NCBI GenBank assembly: GCA_934444645.1
Contig: CAKSCV010000013.1
Coordinates: forward strand, 1 to 64,000
DNA: 64,000 nt
Direction of reading: 5' to 3'
Source of the DNA: an uncultured Eubacteriales bacterium
GTDB taxonomy: Bacteria > Bacillota > Clostridia > Oscillospirales > CAG-382
Shown here: piece after piece, positions 44,394 to 52,753 of the stretch
Layout: every line of letters begins with the position of its first letter
Numbering within the stretch: position 1 is the first letter of the stretch
The notes under the pieces: model-generated
Told to the model about the DNA's origin: nothing
What the model saw: the letters and a program-made list of their open reading frames with translations, nothing else
Database searches by the model: none
Made by a program: the position numbers and the translations under genes

Positions 44394-44483
44394 CGTTGAT
44401 GATTTTGACAATCCCTCAGTCAACAGAGCCGGAAAACGCGCGGCAACCGGCGTTTTATCCCCACAGTTGCGGCAACAGGCACT

Positions 44484-44530
44484 TCCCTGTGCAAGGGATG
44501 GCGGCGCACGGAGTGCGTCGGAAGGGCTGT
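44484..44530 (+). repeat. 47-nt intergenic repeat, copy 2
   Basis: Second copy, 137 bp after the first, with the compensated palindrome CGCACGGAGTGCG and the CCCTGTGCAAGGG stem conserved. The unit resembles small hairpin repeats seen between genes in gut clostridia. Confidence 0.75.
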
Positions 44531-44562
44531 TGGCTATGAAAGGCATACGTTTGCACTGCATT

Positions 44563-44603
44563 AAAAAGACGGAAAGCTTCTTTTCTAAGCTTTCCGTCTT
44601 TTT
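44563..44603 (-). terminator. Strong terminator after the HPr-like gene
   Basis: A perfect 17-bp stem (44563-44579 with 44587-44603), T-rich on both strands, so it can end transcripts from either side. Confidence 0.9.
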
Positions 44604-44625
44604 GCTTTTTGCGGATCGGGTGCGG

Positions 44626-44856
44626 TTAATCCACAATAAACGGCTTCAATTCTTCCATCAAAGCGTCGCAGTCGTCCGAATGCACGGTCACTTCGATTTT
44701 GTTTAACAAATCGAGGCTGAAAATGCCCATAATGCTTTTGGCATCCACAACGTAGCGGCCGCTTTTGAGATCGATCTCATAATCATATTTGGAAACGATG
44801 TTAACGAAATTGCGCACTTCTTCAATGGTAGAAAGACGAATATTGAATACTTTCAT
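44626..44856 (-). CDS. HPr/Crh-like protein lacking the phosphorylatable His
   Basis: 76 residues with the HPr fold pattern: SKYDYEIDLKSGRYVVDAKS and IMGIFSLDLL match the middle of HPr, including the regulatory Ser46 site in KSIMG. The active-site region that should read GIHARPA is TIEEVRN, so His15 is replaced, by Glu in my alignment, while Arg17 stays. It cannot pass phosphate in the PTS and may act like Crh in carbon regulation. The ATG at 44856 has GGGAGG upstream. Confidence 0.88.
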   Translation of the reverse strand: MKVFNIRLSTIEEVRNFVNIVSKYDYEIDLKSGRYVVDAKSIMGIFSLDLLNKIEVTVHSDDCDALMEELKPFIVD

Positions 44857-44898
44857 GGCAAAACCTCCCAAATGACTTATTATACCATTTCTTTATTT

Positions 44899-44927
44899 AT
44901 CATATCACAGAAAACCGGTATTGTCAA
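44899..44927 (-). promoter_or_regulatory. Promoter of the HPr-like gene
   Basis: On the minus strand TTGACA (44927-44922) and TATGAT (44904-44899), spacer 17 bp. Confidence 0.8.
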
Positions 44928-44994
44928 GCGTTTTTTCCAAAGGAATGCGTTTTGAGAGGTACGAAAATGCCGTTTGATTGCGGTGCAATTTTTT

Positions 44995-45222
44995 TCAGCG
45001 TATCTGCGTCACATCGATTTTTTCCGTCTCCGACCGGCGAAGAGCGATGAGTGCGCCGCCGATAAAATAGGCGTTCGGATCGCCGAGCGGGCTTCGATAT
45101 GCAAAGCATATCCGTGCGCCCGGAACAAAGCCGATATCCTGCAGCCGACGGCGCATTGCTCCGTCAAGCTCCAGACCGTTCACGCAGGCAGCCGTATGAT
45201 CTTGAATTTCTGAGAGTTTCAT
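44995..45222 (-). CDS. FeoA-domain protein, no FeoB nearby
   Basis: 75 residues of the SH3-like FeoA fold: MKLSEIQDHTAACV, then AMRRRLQDIGFVPGARI and a last strand IGGALIALRRSETEKIDV. FeoA normally assists the ferrous-iron transporter FeoB. No feoB is in the window on either side, so it may act alone or with a distant FeoB. The start at 45222 is chosen from the domain; the ribosome site is weak and a longer frame begins at 45336. Confidence 0.8.
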   Translation of the reverse strand: MKLSEIQDHTAACVNGLELDGAMRRRLQDIGFVPGARICFAYRSPLGDPNAYFIGGALIALRRSETEKIDVTQIR

Positions 45223-45404
45223 AGAGTTCACCGAAAGAGCCGAATTCAGCTCGGATGTTGTTTCTGAGGCTCTCCGTTTACAGTATATGCCGCACATTGG
45301 CCGGCGGTTTTGGCAGGCAAAGCCTCGTTCACACAAAAAAGGCGCTCATGTTCTTCACACAAGCGCCGAAATGTCGGAAAATACAGATATTCAACAGTTA
45401 TTTA

Positions 45405-46769
45405 TCAATCGTTCTTTTTGGACAAATGAAGTTTGGCGCGCGGCTCCTCGTCGGTGTCGCTGTCAGACTCCTTATCCTTATCTTTATCTTTATCTTTATT
45501 CTTGTCGTCCTCGTCCTCTTCGGGATGCACCACAAGCTTGATTTCGGACGCGCGTCTGCCGTCGATCTTTAACACCTCAACCGACAGATTATCAAAGTCA
45601 AACGTATCGCCGACCTCCGGAATCTTTCCGAGGTTATCGAGCACCCAGCCGTTGACGGTGGCGTTATCGTCGAGCACCTCATCCGAAAACGGATAGATAT
45701 CGGCAAGGTCGTTCATCGGTGTGCTGCAATTGACTAAGTACACATGATCTTCCAGTTCCTTGATATTCTCAATAACTTCATCATGTTCGTCCCAAATTTC
45801 ACCGACAAGACCCTCAAGCACATCCTCCATGGTGACAAGCCCGGCCGTACCGCCGTATTCATCCACGACGATCGCCATGTGCGTCTTGGCTTCTTGGAAC
45901 TCGCGAAGAAGCTTGGATATTTTCATGCCCTCGGTGATGCATAAGACTTCATGTACGATCGGCGAAAAATCCGTGCCGCCGTCATAGACCAGCCGGTTGA
46001 AATCCTTTTCATGGATAACGCCGACAACGCTGTCGATGGTATCGCGGTAGACCGGCAGTCTGGAAAAACCGCTCGTGCGGAAAATTTCCATAATTTCCGG
46101 AATGGGCGTATCCACAGAGATGGCGACAATGTCCACACGCGGCGTTAAAATAGCAGCGACTTCAAGGTCGTTGAACTCGATAGCGCTCTTGATGAGGTCG
46201 CCCTCGTGCTCGTCGATACCGCCTTCGTTCTGCGCTTCTTCGACCATGGTCATGATCTCGTCTTCCGTAATCGAAAGCGTAGCATCATGCTTGAAGATCT
46301 TGGAAATGAGCTTTCTCCAAAGAGAAAACAGCGCGGTGAGGGGCGTGAGAATCACCATAAGGAAGCGGATGATGCCGACCACACGCATGGTGTAGCTGTC
46401 CGCAAAATCTTTACCGAGAAATTTCGGTGTGATTTCGCCGAAAATGAGGATGATGACCGTCATGACGGCCGTCGATACCGTTGCGGCAAGACTTGCGTTG
46501 CCCTTGATAAAGGACGCAAAGAGAAGCGTTGCAATGGTGGATGCGGAAATGTTTACGATGTTGTTGCCGACAAGCATGGTAGACAAGAATTTTTCGTAAT
46601 TCTCCTCCACCTTCATAACGGCTTTGGCTTTTTTGTTGCCGTCTCCGGCAAGGGTTTTCATACGGGTTTTGTTGAAACTCGTAAAGGCTGTTTCGGTTCC
46701 TGAGAAAAAAGCGGATAACAGCACTAAAACAATGAGCGCCGCTATCTGCATACTACTGGCAGGATCCAT
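45405..46769 (-). CDS. CorC/HlyC-family CBS-domain membrane protein
   Basis: 454 residues: DUF21/CNNM membrane region (about 1-190; ALIVLVLLSAFFSGTETAF, then FGEITPKFLGK), two CBS domains (about 205-330; ILTPRVDIVAISVDTPI, GVIHEKDFN, VDEYGGTAGLVTMEDVLEGL) and the CorC/HlyC C-terminal domain (about 345-420). The tail is a Lys/Asp/Glu repeat coded by a TCTTTA-type hexanucleotide run near 45475-45515. It probably exports or senses magnesium. ATG 46769 follows AAGGAG. Confidence 0.92.
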   Translation of the reverse strand: MDPASSMQIAALIVLVLLSAFFSGTETAFTSFNKTRMKTLAGDGNKKAKAVMKVEENYEKFLSTMLVGNNIVNISASTIATLLFASFIKGNASLAATVSTAVMTVIILIFGEITPKFLGKDFADSYTMRVVGIIRFLMVILTPLTALFSLWRKLISKIFKHDATLSITEDEIMTMVEEAQNEGGIDEHEGDLIKSAIEFNDLEVAAILTPRVDIVAISVDTPIPEIMEIFRTSGFSRLPVYRDTIDSVVGVIHEKDFNRLVYDGGTDFSPIVHEVLCITEGMKISKLLREFQEAKTHMAIVVDEYGGTAGLVTMEDVLEGLVGEIWDEHDEVIENIKELEDHVYLVNCSTPMNDLADIYPFSDEVLDDNATVNGWVLDNLGKIPEVGDTFDFDNLSVEVLKIDGRRASEIKLVVHPEEDEDDKNKDKDKDKDKESDSDTDEEPRAKLHLSKKND

Positions 46770-46838
46770 GAAAAAAATCAACTCCTTAAAAAATAGTGAT
46801 GAATAAGTATACGCCGGACAATATGTCCAGTTTCGCAT

Positions 46839-46867
46839 ATTGTATCACATTCTCTGAAAAAAAGCAA
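46839..46867 (-). promoter_or_regulatory. Promoter of the CorC/HlyC-family gene
   Basis: On the minus strand TTGCTT (46867-46862) and TACAAT (46844-46839), spacer 17 bp; a GGACA-ATA-TGTCC palindrome lies just downstream at 46816-46828. Confidence 0.65.
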
Positions 46868-46955
46868 GAGTTTTTTGCAAAAAAACGGATTTTTCCGTTA
46901 AAGCACAAAAAACGCGCTGTTTTGCAAGCGCGTTCGGGTCGAAATTATTTTTCGC

Positions 46956-47390
46956 TTAATACAGTTTTCCGTGCGCACCTTTGGCCTGCGAACGCGGATT
47001 GACAAGCTCACGCCAATCGAGCGAGCCTTGGTCAAGCGCCAGGATAAGTGCTTCGGCTGTGGCGATATTGGTGGCCACCGGCACATTATAGATATCGCAA
47101 AGGCGAAGCAGGTTGTGTTCCGCTTCATTATATTGCGGCGCACCCAACGGATTGCGGAAATAGAGAAGCAGGTCGATCTCATTATACGATATGCGCGAAG
47201 AAAGCTGTTCGATGCCGCCGCTGCCGCCGGGAAGCATACATTCGATGGTTAGCCCGGTTGCGTCGGAAATATATTTTCCGGTCGATTCCGTAGCATACAG
47301 ATTGTGTTTGCACAAAATGCCCTGATATGCCATGCAGAATTCCGTCATGAGTTCTTTTTTTCTGTCTGATGCAATGATTGCGATTTCCAT
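46956..47390 (-). CDS. Methylglyoxal-synthase-like protein lacking catalytic residues
   Basis: 144 residues that align end to end with MgsA: IAIIASDRKKELM, ATESTGKYI, then IDLLLYFRNPLGAP and LLRLCDIYNVPVATNIATAE. Against known MgsA, GGDQ containing the catalytic Asp becomes GGIE, and the PHEPD stretch with His98 and Asp101 becomes QYNEA. The phosphate-binding ATGTTG is ATESTG. It is therefore probably not a methylglyoxal synthase but a ligand-binding relative. It follows the MinD-like gene by 59 bp; mgsA beside min/rod genes is a common clostridial order. Confidence 0.85.
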   Translation of the reverse strand: MEIAIIASDRKKELMTEFCMAYQGILCKHNLYATESTGKYISDATGLTIECMLPGGSGGIEQLSSRISYNEIDLLLYFRNPLGAPQYNEAEHNLLRLCDIYNVPVATNIATAEALILALDQGSLDWRELVNPRSQAKGAHGKLY

Positions 47391-47449
47391 AAACGTTTTC
47401 CTTTCTGATAAAAGTAAACCGATGTATCGGTAAGACCTAAATGTCGCAC

Positions 47450-48277
47450 TTAATACAGCTTCCGGCGCGGAACGCCCGTGCGGATGCCTTCCAATAAGCG
47501 CACGTTTTCGCCCTCTAGGCGGCGCGTCAGATTTTCGACGGCGCGCCCGAACGGCGTTTCTGCGCGTGAAATTTCATAGGCAAGCAAGCCTCGATTCTGC
47601 GCCGCCGCCATGGCTTCGTCATAGGGCAGAACGCCGATAAGCGGCAGCTTTGTCTGCATAAGAATGTCATATAACCCGGCATTTTCGCCGCGTGCCGCAC
47701 GCTGCGGCACAAAGCCGTTAACTGCGAGGAACACCTCCGGCTTTTTCGTGCCGGTACACAGCTCATGCAGAGCAATGCCCGTTTTTTCGGCGGCACGAAT
47801 CGAAACCGCGTTATGCATGGAAACAACGAGGATCTTGTCGGCTGACGGCACAAGCGAGCGGTATAAACCGTCCGGACGTGCCGGCAGGTCGCACACAACC
47901 GTATCGATTTTTATCGGCAGGGCGGCGATGGCGCCGAGAAACGCTTTGACTGCGCCGGGCGTAAACACCTCATCGGTCTGCTTGCTGCCGACCGCTTCGG
48001 GATAGAACGCCGGAGCCGGCATAAAATACAGATGCGGCACACGCTCATGCTTACAAATGGCATCCGCCGCTTCACAGCGGCCGTCGACCGCGTCGCAGAT
48101 GTTGAAGAGCGGCTGATTTTCCACACCGAGCACCAAGTCAAGGCAGCGGGATTCGAGGTCGCAATCGCACACAAGCACGTTTTTCGAACGCGCCGCAAGG
48201 CTTGCCGCAAGATTTGCCGATAAAGTTGTCTTGCCGACGCCGCCCTTGAACGAGGTCACCAAAATAAGCTGTGACAC
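47450..48277 (-). CDS. MinD/ParA-like P-loop ATPase
   Basis: 275 residues with the deviant Walker A SFKGGVGKTTLSANLA, the switch DCDLESRCLDLVLG and VVCDLPARPDGLYR (Walker B region). The start is a GTG at 48277 behind CGGAGGA. MinD places division inhibitors at the poles; the context (next to an mgsA-like gene) suits the min/rod neighbourhood, but minC and minE are absent here and the C-terminal amphipathic helix is not clear. A ParA- or FlhG-like role is possible. Confidence 0.85.
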   Translation of the reverse strand: MSQLILVTSFKGGVGKTTLSANLAASLAARSKNVLVCDCDLESRCLDLVLGVENQPLFNICDAVDGRCEAADAICKHERVPHLYFMPAPAFYPEAVGSKQTDEVFTPGAVKAFLGAIAALPIKIDTVVCDLPARPDGLYRSLVPSADKILVVSMHNAVSIRAAEKTGIALHELCTGTKKPEVFLAVNGFVPQRAARGENAGLYDILMQTKLPLIGVLPYDEAMAAAQNRGLLAYEISRAETPFGRAVENLTRRLEGENVRLLEGIRTGVPRRKLY

Positions 48278-48356
48278 GCTGCTTCCTCCGTGATATTGAA
48301 ACTCGTAAGGAACACGCTTTGCGCCAAAACAGACGAAGCTATCCCCTATTATTGTA

Positions 48357-48385
48357 ATTATAGCAAAGAAAATGCGATTTGTCAA
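48357..48385 (-). promoter_or_regulatory. Promoter of the MinD-like/MgsA-like unit
   Basis: On the minus strand TTGACA (48385-48380) and TATAAT (48362-48357), spacer 17 bp. Confidence 0.85.
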
Positions 48386-48498
48386 TCACAGCCGCAATAT
48401 TTTACATTTTGGTATAAATGCTAAAAACGCTTTCGGTTTTTGTGAAAGTTGCCCAAGTTTTCCGCGGGAATTTTTACACGTTACCGCAAAAGTTGCTA

Positions 48499-48527
48499 TT
48501 GAAATACCGGAAAGAAGATGGTATAAT
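48499..48527 (+). promoter_or_regulatory. Promoter of the SLH surface-protein gene
   Basis: TTGAAA (48499-48504) and TATAAT (48522-48527), spacer 17 bp. The 48278-48610 gap holds this and the divergent MinD promoter. Confidence 0.8.
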
Positions 48528-48610
48528 ATAAGAGAATATCCGGACTTGCGGAAAAAAGTGTATCAAAGAACCGATTCGTTTGAAAAAACGGGAAAGTGAG
48601 GATTCTACAT

Positions 48611-49822
48611 ATGAAAAAACTCGGAAAGATGATCGCCGTTATGCTCTGTGCGGCGCTTTTGGTCGGCACAGCCGCTCCGGCAGCTTATGCGGACAAAAAT
48701 GTTAATGTTGATGTCGGCGGTCTTTTTGGTCAAGACGACGATAAAAAGGACAACACCGGAGATAATACCGGAGATGATTCCAAAGACGATAATAAAGAAG
48801 ACGGTTCCGGCTCAACGGGCGGTTCGACAGGAGGTTCAACCGGCGGTTCAACAGGAGGTTCTTCCGGAGGTTCAACCGGCGGCAGCTCCCGTCCGTCCGG
48901 CGGCGGTTCGTCCGGCAGTTCGGGTTCTTCGGGAAGCACCGGTTCGTCCGGCACGAAAACGGATGACACCAAAAAAGAGGACTCCAAAGCAGACGAAACC
49001 AAGCCGGAGGACACAAAAACCGATGAAACCGTGAAGGACGACGCCAAGACCGACGAGCCGAAGCAAGAGATCGTTTATCCGACCTTTACGGATGTCAACG
49101 AAGCCGACTGGTTCTACGGCGACGTGCGTGAGCTTTCGGGCATGAAGGTCATCAACGGCTACGAGGACGGCTCCTACAAGCCGGAAAACGCCGTCACGCG
49201 TGCGGAATTTCTGAAGCTTCTCGTCACGCTGTTATGCGATGAAATGTTTACGCCGGACGGCGCCATGTTCAAGGATGTACCGGGTGACGAATGGTACACA
49301 AAATACGTTGCCTCCGCCATTGTTTACGGCTTTGTCGATATAAAGGACTACGGCGAAACGTTCGGTCCGGATGATGCCATCACGCGCCGCGAGGTTGCCA
49401 AGATCGTCACGCGCGCCCTGCAGGTCGAATCCGGCAAATACCAGACGCCGTATGCCGACACGGCTGACCAGAACATTGTCGCGCTTTACGGGCTCTGCCT
49501 CATGCAGGGCAGCTTTGATCCGGCAACCGGCGAGCGGTTATTCTATCCGGATACCGAAATCACCCGTGCCGAAACGGCGGCAGTCATTTTGCGTATCTTC
49601 AAGCTTGTCACTCTGCAGGATGAATACATCAAAAGCTTCAAGGAAACGCACGATGTGCCGGATCTGAAGCTGTTATATACGCCGCTTGCAAAAGACGAGT
49701 TTTATAACGAATTCACAAATGCTTGGGAATCCTCCCAAGCATTTCTGATGTATACCTACCCGTATGCCGCTCACGGCGAAGAAATGCGCGAAATTCTCGA
49801 AGAATGCTATGCGGGTTTTTAA
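48611..49822 (+). CDS. S-layer-homology surface protein, frame-0 part
   Basis: 403 residues in the zero frame. A signal peptide (about 1-27, ending APAAYA) is followed by a low-complexity linker, about 35-150, with Asp/Lys then Gly/Ser repeats (STGGSTGGSTGGS) and Thr/Lys/Glu repeats. Three SLH domains follow (about 155-340; FTDVNEADWFYGDVREL, FKDVPGDEWYTKYVASA, YADTADQNIVALYG), which bind secondary cell-wall polymers. The frame stops at a TAA at 49820, but the next frame carries on with a transglutaminase-like domain, so the full product is probably a fusion made by a -1 shift. ATG 48611 follows AGGA. Confidence 0.9.
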   Translation: MKKLGKMIAVMLCAALLVGTAAPAAYADKNVNVDVGGLFGQDDDKKDNTGDNTGDDSKDDNKEDGSGSTGGSTGGSTGGSTGGSSGGSTGGSSRPSGGGSSGSSGSSGSTGSSGTKTDDTKKEDSKADETKPEDTKTDETVKDDAKTDEPKQEIVYPTFTDVNEADWFYGDVRELSGMKVINGYEDGSYKPENAVTRAEFLKLLVTLLCDEMFTPDGAMFKDVPGDEWYTKYVASAIVYGFVDIKDYGETFGPDDAITRREVAKIVTRALQVESGKYQTPYADTADQNIVALYGLCLMQGSFDPATGERLFYPDTEITRAETAAVILRIFKLVTLQDEYIKSFKETHDVPDLKLLYTPLAKDEFYNEFTNAWESSQAFLMYTYPYAAHGEEMREILEECYAGF

Positions 49823-49853
49823 GTGCCGCCGAACAGCATCCGGAGCTTGGCAC
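49813..49853 (+). other. Candidate -1 ribosomal frameshift signal
   Basis: G GGT TTT (49813-49819) in the zero frame is a legal X XXY YYZ slippery heptamer, directly before the zero-frame TAA. After a -1 slip the frame reads into the transglutaminase-like part. A hairpin GTGCC (49823-49827) / GGCAC (49849-49853) with inner CCG/CGG pairs starts 3 bases after it. The spacing is shorter than usual and no good upstream Shine-Dalgarno is seen. A simple indel in the T5 run is the alternative. Confidence 0.45.
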
Positions 49854-50367
49854 ACACGTTTTGGTAAACCCGTCGGTCACGAAGGGGGAAACAGACGAAA
49901 ACGGCGTGACAAGTGTTCTGCGGCTCGATTTTTCCTCCGCGCAAAAGGCCTTTACGTATGAGGAGCTGTGCGAAAACCGAAAGGAAGCCGAACGCTTTGC
50001 GGAAGACGTGATACCGTCGGTCATCAAAGACGCGCCGGACGACCTCGCCAAGGCCGGTGCGATCCACGACTATTTGGCTCTTCATGTAACCTACGACTAC
50101 ACCTTTTCGCCGCAGGCATACACCGCCTATGGTGCGCTTTTGGAGGGCAAAGCCGTCTGTCAGGGCTACAGCGGCGCATTCAACTTACTCTGCAAAGCCG
50201 CCGGCATCCAAGCCTTTGCCGTCGCCAACCGCACGCATATGTGGAACGCCGTGGAAACAGACGGCAAAACCTACTATTACGACGTGACGTTTGACGATAC
50301 GGGCGATGTTTTGACCGACACCTGCAAAGGGCTTTCCTGCTACACGCCCGACGAAAGCTATTTTTGA
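49819..50367 (+). CDS. Transglutaminase-like domain, -1 frame continuation of the SLH gene
   Basis: About 182 residues with no start codon or ribosome site of their own that fit; the sequence joins smoothly to the SLH part (EECYAGF then LSAAEQHPELG, one helix). The transglutaminase-like core has Cys in GKAVCQGYSGAFN, His in RTHMWNAV and Asp in YYYDVTFDDT, the three catalytic residues. Clostridial surface proteins with this domain may be cysteine proteases or cross-linkers acting at the cell wall. If the frameshift is a mutation, this is the lost half of a pseudogene. Confidence 0.8.
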   Translation, partial: LSAAEQHPELGTHVLVNPSVTKGETDENGVTSVLRLDFSSAQKAFTYEELCENRKEAERFAEDVIPSVIKDAPDDLAKAGAIHDYLALHVTYDYTFSPQAYTAYGALLEGKAVCQGYSGAFNLLCKAAGIQAFAVANRTHMWNAVETDGKTYYYDVTFDDTGDVLTDTCKGLSCYTPDESYF

Positions 50368-50392
50368 TTTTGTAAAAGGATTTTGAAACACC

Positions 50393-51529
50393 ATGATTTA
50401 TTTTGACAATGCGGCCACCACACGTGTAAGCGACACAGCCGCAAAAGCGGCTCTCAGTGCTATGACCGAGCTGTACGCCAACCCGTCGTCGGCGCACGCG
50501 TTCGGCTTTGAAGCCGAAAAGGCACTGCGTGCTGCACGTGCCGCAGTCCTCGCCGCCCTCGGCTTTACGCCGTCGGAGGGTTCGCTCGTTTTCACCGGAA
50601 GCGGCTCGGAGGCAGACAATTTGGCTTTGCGCGGCGCGGCGCACGCGCTTGCACGGCGCGGCAAACACATCGTGCTTTCCGATTCGGAGCATCCGGCAGT
50701 CGAAAACACGGCGAAGGATCTCGAAAAAGAAGGCTTTACCGTCTCACGCATATCCACCGGGGGCGGCAAGCTGGATCTCGACGAGGCACGGGCGGTTTTG
50801 ACGTCCGACACGATTTTGGTATCCTGCATGGCGGTCAACAACGAGACCGGCGCGATTTACGACATCCCTTCGCTTGCGTCGCTTGTCAAGGCTCTCTGCC
50901 CGCATGCGCTCTTTCACACCGACGCGGTGCAGGCGTTCACCAAAATTTCGGCAGGTGCTTGGAAAAAAGCGGATCTTGTGAGCATCAGCGCACACAAGAT
51001 TCATGCGCCAAAAGGCGTCGGCGCGCTGTTTGTACGCAAGGGCGTGCGGCTTGTGCCGTGCATCACCGGCGGCGGCCAGGAAAACGGACTTCGCTCGGGG
51101 ACCGAGGCAATGCCGGGCATCTGCGCCATGGCAGCGGCGGCAAAAGAAGCAACAGCCGATTTTGCCGCGCTTGACACACAGGTAAAACAAATCAACACCT
51201 ATCTGCGCGAGCGTCTTTGTTTGCTTGACGGCGTGTGCATCAACACCGAACCGGACGGCTTTCTGCCGCATATACTGAGTATAGCCGTACCCGGTCTGCG
51301 AAGTGAGATCCTTTTACGCTTTTTATCCGAACGCGGCATTTACGTTTCCGCCGGTTCCGCCTGCTCGGCAAAGCACGCCGACAACCGTGTGCTAAGTGCT
51401 TTCGGTCTTCCCGACAAAATTGCAGACAGCACGCTGCGGTTAAGCTTTTCGGCTTACAACACGACCGCGGAATGCGACGCATTCGTAAAGGCACTTTCGG
51501 ACGCCATGCAAACACTCATACATACGTAA
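50393..51529 (+). CDS. Cysteine desulfurase family protein (second copy)
   Basis: 378 residues, fold-type I PLP enzyme. MIYFDNAATT at the N-terminus, PLP Lys in SISAHKIHAPKGVGALFV, and SAGSACSAKHADNRVL with the catalytic Cys. It differs from the copy at 15252 and has no scaffold gene next to it. It lies 25 bp after the transglutaminase part, with AAAGGA before its ATG, and starts a run of amino-acid and wall genes. It may feed tRNA thiolation or cofactor sulfur. Confidence 0.93.
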   Translation: MIYFDNAATTRVSDTAAKAALSAMTELYANPSSAHAFGFEAEKALRAARAAVLAALGFTPSEGSLVFTGSGSEADNLALRGAAHALARRGKHIVLSDSEHPAVENTAKDLEKEGFTVSRISTGGGKLDLDEARAVLTSDTILVSCMAVNNETGAIYDIPSLASLVKALCPHALFHTDAVQAFTKISAGAWKKADLVSISAHKIHAPKGVGALFVRKGVRLVPCITGGGQENGLRSGTEAMPGICAMAAAAKEATADFAALDTQVKQINTYLRERLCLLDGVCINTEPDGFLPHILSIAVPGLRSEILLRFLSERGIYVSAGSACSAKHADNRVLSAFGLPDKIADSTLRLSFSAYNTTAECDAFVKALSDAMQTLIHT

Positions 51530-51580
51530 AAACACTTTGTACCGGCGCGGCATATTTTTTCTGAAAGGATTTGCCGTACC

Positions 51581-52753
51581 ATGATCGATCCGCATCGTTT
51601 TTCCGAACTTTCGCTTGCCTCCAAAGCGATTCACGGGTATGCGCCGTCCGACACGCTGTACCGCTCGGTCGCCTGCCCCATTTATCAGACCTCGACCTTT
51701 GTCAATCCCGCTCTCGGCTCGGACATCCGCTATTCCTATTCGCGCTGCGACAACCCGACGCGCACCTGCTTGGAGGACACAATTGCCCTCTTGGAGGGCG
51801 GCCGCGCCGGCTTTGCCTTTTCATCGGGTCTTGCCGCCGTGCTTGCGGTGTTTTCCTTACTCAAAAGCGGCGACCATGTGATTGTTTCCGATGATGTATA
51901 CGGCGGCACGTACCGCCAGATAAACGAGCTTTGGAAGCATCTCGGCATCGCCTTTGACACGGCGGACATCGGAAACATCCAAGACGTGCGTGCGCACGTT
52001 CTTCCGAATACACGTTTGATCTATGCCGAAACGCCGACCAATCCCATGATGAAGGTGGCGGACATTGCCGCGCTTGCGGACATCGCGCACCAAAACGGTG
52101 CCCTTCTTGCCGTTGACAACACGTTTTTAACGCCGATTTTCCAACGGCCGCTTTCACTCGGTGCGGACATTGTGCTGCACAGTGCCACCAAATACCTGTC
52201 AGGGCATCACGACACGCTTGCCGGGCTTGCCACGGCAAACGACAAAGCCGTCATCGACCGTCTGGAGCTTATCAAGCGTACTCAAGGCACCGGCCTTGCG
52301 CCGTTCGACTGCTTTTTGGTGTTACGCGGCATGAAAACGCTTGAGCTGCGTATGAAGCGACACGAGGAAAACGCCATGGCAGTCGCTGCTTGGTTAAAAA
52401 ACAACAAAAACGTGGAGGCCGTGCATTTTATCGGTCTTCCCGATCATCCGTCGTATGCGGTCACAAAGCGGCAATGCGACGGCTTCGGCGGCATGATCTC
52501 GTTTACGCTGCGCGATGCGCGTCTTGCCGAAAAGGTGCTTTGCGGCGGAAAGCTCATCCGCTTTGCCGAAAGTCTCGGCGGCGCGGATACGCTCATCACC
52601 TATCCGCTCACCCAAACACACGCCTCCGTGCCGAAAGAGGTGCGCGAAAAGCTCGGCATTACCGAAAAGCTTTTGCGGCTGTCGGTCGGCATTGAACCGG
52701 CAGAGGATATTTTGGCAGACCTTGCACGGATGTTGGGAGAGAATGCGGTATGA
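51581..52753 (+). CDS. Cys/Met-metabolism PLP enzyme (cystathionine synthase/lyase type)
   Basis: 390 residues. The PLP Lys is in LHSATKYLSGHHDTLAG; YSRCDNPTRTCLEDTIALLE and ETPTNPMMKVADI are family signatures, and RLSVGIEPAEDILADL ends it. It could be cystathionine gamma-synthase, gamma-lyase or beta-lyase; sequence alone does not decide. GAAAGGA precedes the ATG. Its TGA overlaps the ATG of dapF, indicating coupling to lysine/wall synthesis. Confidence 0.93.
   Translation: MIDPHRFSELSLASKAIHGYAPSDTLYRSVACPIYQTSTFVNPALGSDIRYSYSRCDNPTRTCLEDTIALLEGGRAGFAFSSGLAAVLAVFSLLKSGDHVIVSDDVYGGTYRQINELWKHLGIAFDTADIGNIQDVRAHVLPNTRLIYAETPTNPMMKVADIAALADIAHQNGALLAVDNTFLTPIFQRPLSLGADIVLHSATKYLSGHHDTLAGLATANDKAVIDRLELIKRTQGTGLAPFDCFLVLRGMKTLELRMKRHEENAMAVAAWLKNNKNVEAVHFIGLPDHPSYAVTKRQCDGFGGMISFTLRDARLAEKVLCGGKLIRFAESLGGADTLITYPLTQTHASVPKEVREKLGITEKLLRLSVGIEPAEDILADLARMLGENAV

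Noticed and set aside
44284..44706. 140-codon plus-strand frame between GH123 and the HPr-like gene
   Set aside because: It translates the 47-base repeats, a terminator and the antisense of the HPr-like gene, and has no ribosome site.
46956..47390. Plain annotation as active methylglyoxal synthase
   Set aside because: The catalytic Asp and the PHxxD region are substituted, so only methylglyoxal-synthase-like is supportable.
48800..48960. Gly/Ser-coding repeats considered as a minisatellite or CRISPR-like array
   Set aside because: The repeats are in-frame linker codons of the SLH protein with no spacers; no CRISPR array was found anywhere in the window.
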